This document shows positions 45,100 to 59,100 of a stretch of 64,000 nucleotides of DNA, piece after piece. A program made the position numbers and the translations under genes. The DNA is taken from NCBI RefSeq assembly GCF_009730915.1, contig NC_052487.1:372001-436000 (forward strand), written 5' to 3'. The notes beneath the pieces were generated by a model that was not told where the DNA came from, did no database searches, and saw only the letters and a list, made by a program, of their open reading frames with translations. The first letter of the stretch is position 1; the number at the start of each line of letters is the position of its first letter. This DNA comes from Dioscorea cayenensis subsp. rotundata. Taxonomy: Eukaryota; Streptophyta; Magnoliopsida; Dioscoreales; Dioscoreaceae.

Positions 45100-45800
45100 T
45101 GGTGCCATTTATCATATATGTGTTTATATTGTATGGAACTGCATTATGGTTGGTTTCTTAATAAAATAATGGAACTCGAGGTTTGGACATGACATTAGGA
45201 TGGTGTCATCTATTATGTAATATGTATGTGTTTATATTGTATGAGACAGCATTGTGTTGGTTTTTTTTTTTAATAATATAAAGGAACTCGGGGGGTCAAC
45301 ATGATATTTGGATAGTGTAATCTATTGTATATGTGTTTATATAGCCTGAAACGGCATTATGTTTGGTTTCTTAATTAATAATATAATGGAACTCAAGGTT
45401 TGAATAGATATTAAGGTATTGTAATCTATTATATGTGTGCTTATATTGCAAAGTTTATTTTCTATACTGCAAGGGGATCTGTTTTGAAACTGCATTATGG
45501 TTTTTTTTTGGGAAAGAGGAGCGGGACGAACCCACTAGAGACCCAGGGACGTGCACAAGCCTCGGTGGAATAAGTGGGGACGGGGCCGTGCTCATGTGGG
45601 CGCTGAAACCACCCGTACACATCCACTATTCACAACTCCCAGAAATGTGCCCTCAGCCGATAATCGAACTCTCACCACTCGGTGAGAGATCTATCGGCGA
45701 CCCGTGTACCAATAGACCCGAAGGTCGTTGGCGAAACTGCATTATGGTTGCTTCATGATAATATAATGTAACCCAGAGGTTTGAACATGATATGTGTTTC
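45100..45800. repeat. Tandem repeat of about 102-108 bp, four diverged copies, downstream of BOR
   Basis: The landmark TATGTGTTTATAT (TATGTGTGCTTATAT in the last copy) recurs at 45117, 45225, 45330 and 45432, each followed by a version of GAAACTGCATTATG and then AATAATATAATGGAACTC. The fourth copy is split by the SINE at 45503-45732. The copies lie just beyond the BOR stop codon and may be part of its 3' UTR. Confidence 0.85.
45503..45732 (-). mobile_element. SINE, about 230 bp, with a 17-bp target duplication
   Basis: On the minus strand the element starts at about 45732 with a tRNA-like head: TTGGTACACGGG resembles box A and GAGAGTTCGATTATCGG resembles box B of an RNA polymerase III promoter. 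It ends in an A-run (the T-run at 45503-45509 on the plus strand). GAAACTGCATTATGGTT occurs directly at both borders (45486-45502 and 45733-45749), a perfect target-site duplication. The insertion is within a copy of the local tandem repeat. Confidence 0.9.
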
Positions 45801-47178
45801 TTGTGTTTTTTTTTATATAATTTAAAATTGTTGAGCACATATTTTCTGTAATTTATACTGTGAGAAAGGGGTGGAGATATAGCTTTCATTTGCTTGAAGG
45901 AAAAATAATTAAAAAAAAAAAAGGAATTAGAATGTGGTTATTTGATCATAAGAAGCACCTAGTTATATAACTTCAAGCTTGTCCTTGGTAGATGGCAGAA
46001 AATCAATGCTCTATATGTGCAATCGAAAGAGGAAGCGATGACATTGTCTGACTATATGTATGTTTTCCTGGATATGCCTAAATGCCCTGCATTTGGTGTT
46101 ATTCATGTATTTTATGGAGTTGAAAGATCCAATATTCACAATAAGTTTATAGTAAGATGCTCTAATATTCCCTATTATTATATAATTCTTCAAGCATTGT
46201 TTTTTACAGGAGGGATATCGAAATGAGCTGTGCATTATTATGAGCAAGTTAATTAAGGGTGACACTTTTGTCTATGTTGTTATTATTCTGTGCTTGCTTT
46301 TGACTACTAGGGCCCATTGCACAAGTGATTGGTGTCACTTTCCAACGCGAACTCACAATCAAGACTATATAGGGACAGAAATCTACAGCAGAGCTCTCTA
46401 AAGCCAAAAGCAAAAGCAACGTCTCTATGATTGTAATATAGGACTCCCAAAGGCCCATCTTCTTTGTTGTCTCACGCCACGCCACGCCATGGCAGGCAGC
46501 AAAGATAGAGATAGAGATAGAGATAGAGATAGAGATTTTCCCTGGCCTCACTTGATGTTGATGATGATGGGGACGGGAGTGGGTGCTGTGCGGATGCAAT
46601 GCATTACAGATAGAGATAGATTGATAGATAGACACCTTTTATATATAATAATCGCTAGCTGACATGATACTTTTGTCTTGGGTTGGGTTGCTGGAGGGAC
46701 GTTGTTTTCAGGTTCCAGCGGCAGCGGATGGTATATTAATAATGAAATGGTGGAGGTGAAGAATAGATAGATAATAGACTAGTAGTAATACTAATAATAA
46801 AGGAAAGCCGGCTCTGAAGCAACAAGCTCAAGCTCAGACAAAACAGAAGAGGTTGGATAGTAAACAATCATTAAACCAGGTGTTAGTTAGGATTAGAAAG
46901 ACGGTTTTATAGTTTTCAGGAACAAATTCTGTGTGAGAATTAAGGCAACAGCCGTTTGGGGGTTGGTTTCCGTCCTTCCCCGCCTAGTCAGTCCTTGCAT
47001 CTTTTGCGTTGGGGTTTTGACATTTTGTCTTGATCGGGTTTGGTTCGATTAAACCAAACAACCAAACCGGTTACAGACTACAGAGGATGAGAGGAGGCGG
47101 AATATTCAAGTCCTATGGTTGGCTTTATGCTGCTGTTGTGTCTCTCCTTGGTTGGTTGGTTGGGACTTGGTACCGCGG
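45801..47178. other. Intergenic, no recognised gene; leader of the GDSL gene at the right end
   Basis: AT-rich with a GATAGA microsatellite at 46504-46535. The last few hundred bases presumably hold the promoter and leader of the esterase gene. No clear TATA element was fixed. Confidence 0.45.
46504..46535. repeat. (GATAGA)n microsatellite
   Basis: About five perfect hexamer units. The SISISI frame on the opposite strand is a by-product of it. Confidence 0.9.
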
Positions 47179-50100
47179 ATGAAGAGGCCTCACTTCCTTC
47201 TCTTTGGAGATTCCATCACGGAGCAATCCTTCGGCCCGGCAGGATGGGGCGCTGCTCTCGCCAACACCTATTCACGCAAGGTCTCTTCTTCATCATCTTC
47301 TTCTTTTTCTTCTTCTACTACAACTACTACTTTCGCAAGTGATCCATTTTGTTTGTCATCCAGATCCCCATTCTCATATGTTTGATGTTCAATGTCCCTT
47401 TATTTATCAATTTATTTATGGTTAAGTGATTATAATCAAATCGATGATACCCTATGTTGTTTCCAGGCTGATGTACTTGTGAGAGGTTACGGTGGATATA
47501 ACACAAGATGGGCCTTGTTCTTGCTCAACAGCCTCTTTCCTCCGGTTTGATTCTTTTCAAAATGCTTTTTTTTTTAAAAAAAAAAATTAATTGTATTTTT
47601 ATTGTCAATTTCAATCCTCATACAATAATTACATGATGTATGTACGTTGCAATTTGTCCATTATTATGTGATTCTCCAAATGCGCCCCCGGTATTGTCTA
47701 TTAAACAAAATGTGAAGTGTGGTTGAAGCTTGGCAAACAAATTCCATGATCTACTTCAGATTCTCAGCAAACTCTCACATTGTTAAAATCTAATAGCACT
47801 TGCAAAATTTGGCATGATAAACTTGGTATGTTGTTTGCTACAAAGAGTATGGAATTGTGTGTATGTTTATTGGCCCTTTGCAGAGTTCATTTATAATTTA
47901 GCCTTCAATTTGTGTCTCAGGACATTTCTATCTAAGTTAGGCTGATTCTTTTTTTTTTCTTCTTAATTTTCAGAATTGTCTGACCCCACCTGCAGCTGCA
48001 ACCATTTTCTTTGGTGCAAATGATGCAGCCATTTTGGGGAGAACAAGTGAGCGGCAACATGTGCCTATCAATGAGTACAAGGTGAACCTGCTCAAAATTG
48101 TTCAACAGATGAAGGTTTATTATAATCCTTCCATCAGCTTTTCTTTTGCATCAAAAATCTACTGTCCACTTACTTCCAGATCATTAAACCTTGTGCTTTT
48201 TTGGTCAAGATGTTCATTTGTTCTGGTCACTTCTATATCTCTTATGACTGTATACTGCCTGTTAGACCCTATGTTGCCGAAGTTTCTTTGTTGCACTTAG
48301 GCGGTTGGGACTCTGTACACCTACTGTAGACTAGTTGGTCAAACATCTTTGGTAGGATTATTTTATAGATCCTCCTCTACACTCTTGAGTATTATTTCTT
48401 TTTTTTTTCTTTCTTTACTTTTGTCTTCTTCCTTCAGAGCAACAGGGATAAAAATCATTTATTGACACCAGTCATAGAATGACCAGTTAACCAATGATTA
48501 TATCAGTGTGATCACAAAGTGGAATATAAGTGGCCATGGTTCTATATACAAAACAACCTGCAAACAACATTGATTCAGGGAAACACTAGGGTAATATCTT
48601 GCGATACAAACTTGATCTTTCCCTCCCTTCCCTTCAATTCATTCCCCTACAACCATAGCTTGCAAGTGACGCCTTCAGATTTTGCTAGATTTCTGAAAAT
48701 GCAGTTGTTATGTTCCTATACCGAGCAGCACTCACCACTAGAATCTCACATGAGCCCAGCAAACCATTGGGCATGGAGAATTTCCAACAGCTCCAAATCT
48801 CCTCTATCATCTGAGGAAAGTTGTATATAAGCACTTTATCGAATAGAACTTTCCTAATTAATCTAGTAAGGCTGTAACTCAGAAGTAGATGCTCATTGGT
48901 TTCATGTTCTGTGCCCCATGATACACAGTCTTGTCTTCTTCACTCTTCCATGTAGTTGGATAATATCAATATAGATCTTTCTGTTTCTTTACTTGGCCTT
49001 GAAGCATTTTATGTTTTGTCTTCTCCACTCTTCTATGTAATTGGATAATATCAATACAGATCTTTCTGTTTCTTCACTTGGCCTTGAAGCATTTTTTTTG
49101 GGGGGGAAATGGAGCTCTATAAGCTATTTATTCAAAAAACCAGGAAATTACAGAGAACTTCTGCTAACAAGACACAAAGAAACTGAAAAAGAGGAAAAAA
49201 AAACAAAATAAAGAAAGAAGAAGACACTAGTAAAATTGCTTCATAAGCCAATGTGGAAGGTCCCTTCCTTGATGAAACAAAATTAATGCATGCTTGCTAG
49301 AACCAAAAATGGCCAGGTTAACAGCAGCTTTCATCCAGCTATAAGGAATGATGTGAATCTTAGGAAAATTGTGTTCTTTCAGAAGATTGTGGATATTCTC
49401 AATCAAAGGATCAAGACGCCAAACAGCTTGCCGGTTGCTCTGGTTGATGGCCAATAAGAGATCTCTGTTTGCTATAAAGACATGTTTGCAAGAGATTTTC
49501 AAATTCAAAGAATTCTGCAGCGCAATAGCAAGAGCGCAGGCTTCAGCTTCAATGCTGGACTCAGCAATAGTTGGACCGCATCCGGCATGAACTAAACTTG
49601 AATTGATGTTGGAAATGCAGAAGCCAACACCAGACTTGACAGATTCGCGATTCCAAACTGCAGCAGCAAAAAGAAATGGAGCATCAGCGGTAGAGAAGTT
49701 ATTAATTAGAAGGTTTCTACCAACAACAAAAGACTGAGTAGAGAAATATATACCATGTAAAAGTGAAGAATGAATTATGTGTTATCATTGATAAAGATGA
49801 ACATATATGTACAGAGGAAAAACTGTGCATCCCTACAAATCAGTAATTGATTAGCAACAAATCAGGCTGTTAACTATCAATTAGTGATTACGATAGTATA
49901 TACAAATCTTTTATTCTTAATATGGAAGATAAGGAAGATTAATTTCCTAACATGAATAGCAACTGGTGTTTGAAACATTTACTCAATCTGCGGGGTGTGG
50001 TGAAACAATTCTTTGTTTACAGGTTGGGGATGGGAGAAGGTTCTCCTGCTGGTTTGACCATTGGTATGATGGTAGCTCTATTATAGATTTGTTTCCATGG

Positions 50101-53100
50101 ATTAATTTGAGAGGGAATACTCTGTCTAAAAGAGCTTATGTTTGTGATTTTTGGAGGGATGATGGCTGGCATCTCCCTGTGACTGGATATCCTGCATTAG
50201 CTCAGGTTTGGGATTTTCTGCAGAGGAATTTTTCTGTTAATATTAATGAGAAGGATTGTATACTGTGGATGCCAGATAAGAATGGTGAATTTAGTATTAG
50301 GAGTACTTGGAGGAGTTTGATGCCTATTGAGCAGGAAATTTCTTGGGCTAAATTGGTGTGGTCTCATTGTAATATGCCTAGGAATTCTTTCATCTTTTGG
50401 CTTGCTTTGCATAACAAGCTTTTGACAAAGGACAAGTTATTTGCTTGGAAAACTATAGATTCAGAAACTTGTGTTTTCTGTAATAAAGCCAGGGAGGATG
50501 TGTCTCACCTTTTCTTTAGTTGTGATTTTCCCCAAAAAGTGTGGGTCAGGGTGTTAAAGGCTGTGAACATTCAGAGACGACCTTTTTATTGGCAAAAGGA
50601 AGTCAGTTGGTTCCAAAAGAAAGCCATGGATAAGACTATGCTTGCTAAGCTAAGGAGAAATGTGATTTTGTTGCTGTATATTTGATTTGGAGTGCAAGGA
50701 ACCTGCTGATTTTTCAGCAGAATTTTATTACTGTGGATCAGGTGTTTGCTCAGGTCAAGGAGGTGGTTCTATTCAAATTTTCTGTCAAAATTTCAAAGTC
50801 GTCTGATTGTGCTCTTTTGAGCAAGTGGTTGCAGTAATTCTGACAGAGGCGTGTCTGGTGTTGTCAGTAGGATGCTCTGTTTCTGAAGGCTTGGGCAGTT
50901 TATTCTGTTAATTAGTCTCTGTTGCTATGAATGATTGTTGAATGAGTGAAGCATAATCTCATTGGTGGTTCTTTGATTGGTGGTGGTGTTTGTTTTTTTT
51001 CTGGTGCTACATATTGCGTTGTTTTGATTGGGTGGGAAGTCGAGCTTTGATTGGTGACTTCCACAAGTGTGGGTTGTATGGCTGCTGGTGACTGTCTTGG
51101 TGGTGAAGTGATGTGGATTGTGTAGGAATTGATGTCCCTGTATGAGTGGTGGTGGTTTTCGTGCTGCGCTTATATCCTTCCTTATGCATTAATTTGTGGT
51201 TAGTTTGTATCCCATTTGTTTGAGTTTAATAAATATTTCATTTTGGCTCGACAAAAAAATATATGTCACGCCCCGAACCCGGCTCACTGCGGCCCAGGTC
51301 TGCTGACAAACGGCCGCACACTCTGCAAAAGCCGAAGTAGGCAGTCATGGCCTCAAAAGCACGAAAAAAATTAACAACGGGATTATGAGACTGAGGCCGA
51401 TGTGAACCACTAAAAAAATATCGGGATCACAAAAATGTTCAATAATTTCAAAAAAACATACAAAATGTAACAAAGCGGAAAAAATAACAAAGTGAAATTT
51501 AGAAATCGGAAATAAATCATAATGATTTACTTTTACCAAAATATACGTATATGTCCCCCAAACAACTAATGCCAAAAACAAAAATATCATAACTCATTTA
51601 TTTAAACTCGGTGACCCGAGTCGGATTTCGAACTCATAGGTTTACCCTCGGTGACCCGAGCCGAATATCGAGTCGTTATTCTTCACCGACGGAGCGGTGC
51701 GAAACTATAGTTTTACATGTCGAAGATGCGTGTCGACACGGTCAGTGTTTAACCCCCAGTGACAGGGTTATTGCACAGTTAATTGGGGACTACGAATTTC
51801 TATACAAAAATATGTCGGGTTTAAAATCATTGTCAACGCAAAATACTGGTGATCCCGTTTTTCTTACAAAAATTAAACCAATTATATCAACAATAACACA
51901 CTTAACAAAACAATAAATAAATAGCCAAAGTTAATATATATATATATACACACCTATATACATACAAATAACTTGGAATTCAAAAGAAATAACCTACTGA
52001 AACATAATATATAGAAATTTACCCAATACTGAATCATCAAATAATCCAGGGATTTTTTTCACATTTTTAAACAAATTCAAAAAAAATAGAATAATCTCGA
52101 GAATTAAACAAAAAAATAAAGTCCGAAATCAATGTTAGAAAAAAATAATAATTTACTAATAAGATAGCCAAGTGACCAAATAATAGAAGAAATAATTTAA
52201 CAAAAAAACAATTTAACAAAGTGTCACAAATACATCATATATTAATATTTATAGGTGGTTTACTTACCCGACTAGCTAACATCAAAACTATAAGCGCCAC
52301 GAAATTAGGCTTCCACAAAATACCCTCCCAACGATAACCACACAACCTTGACGAAGAGGTCTATCTCCGTCCTCGCCGCCGGCACCACACACCAAAAAGA
52401 AAAAGAGAAAAGGAAAGAGGCAAGATCTCTCCCTCTTTCTTGGTTCAAACGAGACTATATCGGAAGAAACAAAAGGTGGCGGCTAGGGTTTGAAAACCCT
52501 AATAAGATATAAGAATTAAGAGAAAAATTAATAAAAAAAGGAAAGTTTCTTTTTCCTCTTCAGTAACGACCTTTATATGCAAAAACAATTAAATGAAATA
52601 AATTAAAAAAATGTGTGGGGCCCACAACTCCTCCCTCCTAAAAAAAAGTTTAGTCCTCTAAACTTAACTTAACCATCAAAGCAGACTTCCAGTAAAAATT
52701 CAGACCATGAAAAAGTTCGAGCGTCATCGAATTAGATGATAAGATTCAAAGACCAATGGATTCAAACAAAAACTTGATTGATGATACTTCTAAGGACAAT
52801 GGTCACAACAAAAAAACAATAAACCTACCTTTGATTTGTTTTTAAACTCATATCAAACATAATATAGAATTCAATGCTTTTTGAACATCCTTGATTAAAC
52901 ATCAATATGAGCATATATTATCATGTGTTTTGTTGTCATCCGACTTCAAAAGAATTTAAAACCGCAAAAACATTACCATCATTGCAATCTATCAAACCTC
53001 GATTAAAATCCCCAATTCATGTATCATCCCATGGATATGATAACTAAATCAAACAAGTTTAGAAAAACTAAAATGCCATTAATTTCTTTCTCATCCACTG

Positions 53101-56100
53101 GAATCAATGTTTCCTACTAAAATCACCTAACATGATTCTCATAGATCAAACTTGGCAACCATCAAACATCAAAACTTCAAAATTATACATATACTCCAGT
53201 CCACAACAATATTTGAACGCTAAAATTTTCTCATTGATTGAAAAACATAAGCAAATTAAAACCAATCGAGAACCGCCAATTATCTACCAAGCTTAAACTT
53301 TGTTTTGAATCATCCTCAAACAAATATTTGGAGTATAATCATCAAAATTTCTTAAATCTTCCTAAACACTAAGGTATGATCCTTTATATCTTTTTGCTAG
53401 TAGAATTACAACAATGGAACTTATTTCACCTTCGAAGTACATAATGATTCTCTAGATTGACCATTAATTCAGTAAAAGCAATACAACTGAACATAAGAAT
53501 CATATATATCATTTAGAGCCTCTTCTTAGTTTCAAGAAAATCAAAGAAAAGTATCGAATTATAAGAATTTTGCTCCTCAAAAAAATTTTCAACCATTATC
53601 TTGCCACTCAAAGCACCAAAAACTACACAACAACAAACAAAGTCGGGGAACATGATCGACACATTAACCTCCAGAAAATTTTCCTAATTATAGCAATATT
53701 TAACTTGCCAACATCATTATTTCTCTTCAAAATAAATTTACTCACCAAGCTAAAATGTGATAAAGTTCCATAATATTCTTAGCGCTCCTCAAATTATAGC
53801 ATCATCATGAAATTCACCAAATTTTTTTGCATATTAAAAATTTCAGCCTGGTTTTTACAAAAATCATGAATATCATCCAACATATACATCTAATTATAGA
53901 GATATTTTACAAGCACATAGATAAAATCATAACAAACGTTCTCTGTATTATGCACTTTGGCCAATTCAACCTCATAAATCATAAAAAGTACAATTCCTTC
54001 CTCATGCCCTACACAATAACAACAACTGAGAAGGGTCTACTTAAGCAAACATATCTCATTGGTTACAAATCCAATAACTTCAAAATTTTGCAGGTGATTA
54101 GTTATGGAAAAGTGCTAAAATTTTCTAGTTCTAACCTTTTCCAAATAATATTAACTAAGGCTCTGAATTTGGGATACAATTTCAGCCAGCATAAAGTCAA
54201 AATCTGGAAATTCACAACATGTACAATTATATATATAAACAACCACAAATTCAATTCTAATAATTCTCCAAATCATCACATAAGCAATTTCAAGATTCCT
54301 CTTTTCTTTTCTTATATAGATATTCATGTCTGTCAAAGAAAATCACATACATAGCAATCTACAAAATAAAAAAAAAAAATGAACATCACACAAATCAAAG
54401 CTTTCCTACAATTCAAGCTATCAAACAAAGACTCATGCTCTAGTATGCAACTTCCAAAAAGATTCTAAGTGAAGTGGCATCTAGGCAAATACCACAACCT
54501 CCACAACCCACTTATCTTGGGGTTTTCTCACTCTTACTCGAATTTAACGGATCTATCTAATATATGAAGGCAAAAACAATTTCTCCTCTAACCATCTCTC
54601 TGATACCACTAGATTTGTCACGCCCCGAACCCGGCTCACTGGGCCCAGTCTGCTGACAAACGGCCCTACACCCTACAAAAGCCCGAAACCAAGTAGGCAT
54701 ACAAGGCCTCAAAACACGAAAAAAATTAACAACGGGATTATGAGCTTGAGAGCCCGAGTAAGCAACCACTAAAAAAATATCGGGATCACAAAAAAATGTT
54801 CAATAATTTCAAAAAAACATACAAAAATGTAACAAAGCGGAAAAAATAACAAAGTGAAATTTAGAAATCGGAAATAAATCATAACAGATTTACTTTACCA
54901 AAATAACAAGCATATATGTCCCCCAAACAACTAATGCCAAAACAAAATATCATAACTCATTTATTTAAACTCGGTGACCCGAGTCGGATTTCAGAACTCA
55001 TAGGTTTACCCTCGGTGACCCGAGCCAGAATATCAGAAGCCGTTATTCTTCACCGACGGAACGGTGCGAAACTATAGTTTCTATGTCAGAAGTACGTGTC
55101 GACACGGTCAGTGTTTAACCCCCAGTGACAGGGTTATTGCACAGTTAATTGGGGACTACGAATTTCTATACAAAAATATGTCGGGTTTAAAATCATTGTC
55201 AACGCAAAATACTGGTGATCCCGTTTTTCTTACAAAAATTAAACCAATTATATCAACAATAACACACTTAACAAAACAATAAATAAATAGCCAAAGTTAA
55301 TATATATATATATACACACCTATATACATACAAATAACTTGGAATTCAAAAGAAATAACCTACTGAAACATAATATATAGAAATTTACCCAATCTTGAAT
55401 CATCAAATAATCCGAGGATCACATTTTTTTAAACAAATTCAAAAAAATAGAATAATCATCGAGAATTAAACAAAAAAATAAGTCCGAAATCAATGTTAGA
55501 AAAAAATAATAATTTACTAATAAGATAGCCAAGTGACCAAATAATAGAAGAAATAATTTAACAAAAAAACAATTTAACAAGTGTCACAAATACATCATAT
55601 ATTAATATTTATAGGTGGTTTACTTACCTGACTAGCTAACATCAAAACTATAAGCGCCACGAAATTAGGCTTCCACAAAATACCCTCCCAACGATAACCA
55701 CACAACCTTGACGAAGAGGTCTATCTCCGTCCTCGCCGACGGCACCACACACCAAAAAGAAAAAGAGAAAAGGAAAGAGGCAAGATCTCTCCCTCTTTCT
55801 TGGTTCAAACGAGAGACTATATCGGAAGAAACAAAAGGTGGCGGCTAGGGTTTGAAAACCTAATAAGATATAAGAATTAAGAGAAAAAAAAAATTAATAA
55901 AAAAGGAAAGTTTCTTTTCCTCTTCCGTAACAGCCTTATATGCAAAACAATTAAATGAAATAAATTAAAAAAAAATGTGTGGGGCCCACAACTCCTCCCT
56001 CCTAAAAAAAAGTTTAGTCCTCTAAACTTAACTTAACCATCAAAGCGGACTTCCAAAGTAAAAATTCAGACCATGAAAAAGTTCGAGCGTCATCGAATTA

Positions 56101-59100
56101 GATGATAAGATTCAAAGACCAATGGATTCAAACAAAACTTGATTGATGATACTTCTAAGGACAATGGTCACAACAAAAACAATAAACCTACCTTTGATTT
56201 GTTTTAAACTCATATCAAACATAATATAGAATTCAATGCTTTTGAACATCCTTGATTAAACATCAATATGAGCATATATTATCATGTGTTTGTTGTCATC
56301 CGACTTCAAAAGAATTTAAAACCGCAAAAAACATTACCATCATTGCAATCTATCAAACCTCGATTAAAATCCCCAATTCATGTATCATCCCATGGATATG
56401 ATAACTAAATCAAACAAGTTTAGAAAAAAACTAAAAATGCCATTAATTTCTTTCTCATCCACTCGGAATCAATGTTTCCTACTAAAAATCACCTAACATG
56501 ATTCTCATAGATCAAACTTGGCAACCATCAAACATCAAAACTTCAAAAATTATACATATACTCCAGTCCACAACAATATTTGAACGCTAAAATTTTCTCA
56601 TTGATTGAAAAACATAAGCAAATTAAAACCAATCGAGAACCGCCAATTATCTACCAAGCTTAAACTTTGTTTTGAATCATCCTCAAACAAATATTTGGAG
56701 TATAATCATCAAAAATTTCTTAAATCTTCCTAAACACTAAGGTATGATCCTTTATATCTTTTTTTGCTAGTAGAATTACAACAATGGAACTTATTTCACC
56801 TTGAAGTACATAATGATTCTCTAGATTGACCATTAATTCGAGTAAAAAGCAATACAACTGAACATAAGAATCATATATATCATTTAGAGCCTCTTCTTAG
56901 TTTCAAGAAAATCAAAGAAAAAGTATCGAATTATAAGAATTTTTGCTCCTCAAAAAAAAATTTTTCAACCATTATCTTGCCACTCAAAGCACCAAAAACT
57001 ACACAACAACAAACAAAGTCGGGGAACATGATCGACACATTAACCTCCAGAAAATTTTCCTAATTATAGCAATATTTAACTTGCCAACATCATTATTTCT
57101 CTTCAAAATAAATTTACTCACCAAGCTAAAATGTGATAAAGTTCCATAATATTCTTAGCGCTCCTCAAATTATAGCATCATCATGAAATTCACCAAATTT
57201 TTGCATATTAAAATTTCAACCTGGTTTTTACAAAATCATGAATATCATCCAACATATACATCTAATTATAGAGATATTTTTACAAGCACATAGATAAAAT
57301 CATAACAAACGTTCTCAGTATTATGCACTTTGGCCAATTCAACCTCATAAATCATAAAAAAAGTACAATTCCTTCCTCATGCCCTACACAATAACAACAA
57401 GCTGAGAAGGGTCTACTTAAGCAAACATATCTCATTGGTTACAAATCCAATAACTTCAAAATTTTGCAGGTGATTAGTTATGGAAAAGTGCTAAAATTTT
57501 CTAGTTCTAACCTTTTCCAAATAATATTAACTAAGGCTCTGAATTTGGGATACAATTTCAGCCAGCATAAAGTCAAAATCTGGAAATTCACAACATGTAC
57601 AATTATATATATAAACAACCACAAATTCAATTCTAATAATTCTCCAAATCATCACATAAGCAATTTCAAGATTCCTCTTTTCTTTTTCTTATATAGATAT
57701 TCATGTCTGTCAAAAGAAAATCACATACATAGCAATCTACAAAATAATGAACATCACACAAATCAAAAGCTTTCCTACAATTCAAGCTATCAAACAAAGA
57801 CTCATGCTCTAGTATGCAACTTCCAAAAAGATTCTAAGTGAAGTGGCATCTAGGCAAATACCACAACCTCCACAACCCACTTATCTTGGGGTTTTCTCAC
57901 TCTTACTCGAATTTAACGGATCTATCTAATATATGAAGGCAAAAAAACAATTTCTCCTCTAACCATCTCTACGATACCACTAGATTTGTCACGCCCCGAA
58001 CCCGGCTCACTGGGCCCAGTCTGTCGACAAAGCGGCCGCACACCCTACAAAGCCGAAAACCAAGTAGGCATACAAGGCCTCAAAACACGAAAAAAATTAA
58101 CAACGGGGATTATGAGCTTGAGAGCCCGATGAAGCAACCACTAAAAAAATATCGGGATCACAAAAAAATGTTCAATAATTTCAAAAAAACATACAAAAAT
58201 GTAACAAAAGCGGAAAAAAATAACAAAGTGAAATTTAGAAATCGGAAATAAATCATAACAGATTTACTTTACCAAAATAACAGCTAGCATATATGTCCCC
58301 CAAACAACTAATGCCAAAACAAAATATCATAACTCATTTATTTAAACTCGGTGACCCGAGTCGGATTTCGGAACTCATAGGTTTACCCTCGGTGACCCGA
58401 GCGAATATCAGAAGCCGTTATTCTTCACCGACGGAACGGTGCGAAACTATAGTTTCTATGTCAGAAGTACGTGTCGACACGGTCAGTGTTTAACCCCGAT
58501 GCGAGGGGTTATTGCACGATTAATTGGGGACTACGAATTTCTATACAAAAAAATATGTCGGGTTTAAAAATCATTGTCAACGCAAAAATCTGGTGATCCC
58601 GTTTTTTTCTTACAAAAAAATTAAACCAATTATATCAACAATAACACACTTAACAAAACAATAAATAAATAGCCAAAGTTAATATATATATATATATACA
58701 CACCTATATACATACAAATAACTTGGAATTCAAAAAGAAATAACCCTCTTTGAAACATAATATATAGAAATTTACCCAATCTTGAATCATCAAATAATCC
58801 GAGATTTTTTTCACATTTTTTTAAACAAATTCAAAAAAATAGAATAATACTCGAGAATTAAACAAAAAAATAAGTCTGAAATCAATGTTAGAAAAAAAAT
58901 AATAATTTACTAATAAGATAGCCAAGTGACCAAATAATAGAAGAAATAATTTAACAAAAACAATTTAACAAGTGTCACAAATACATCATATATTAATATT
59001 TATAGGTGGTTTACTTACCTGACTAGCTAACATCAAAACTATAAGCGCCACGAAATTAGGCTTCCACAAAATACCCTCCCAACGATAACCACACAACCTT

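Noticed and set aside
46249..46635. A 128-codon minus-strand frame with an SISISI run
   Set aside because: It spans the GATAGA microsatellite and has no family similarity or splice context.
53827..54354. A 175-codon frame on the plus strand in the retrotransposon internal region
   Set aside because: It is antisense to the element, rich in N, K and I as expected of AT-rich DNA, and interrupted at different places in the other two internal copies.
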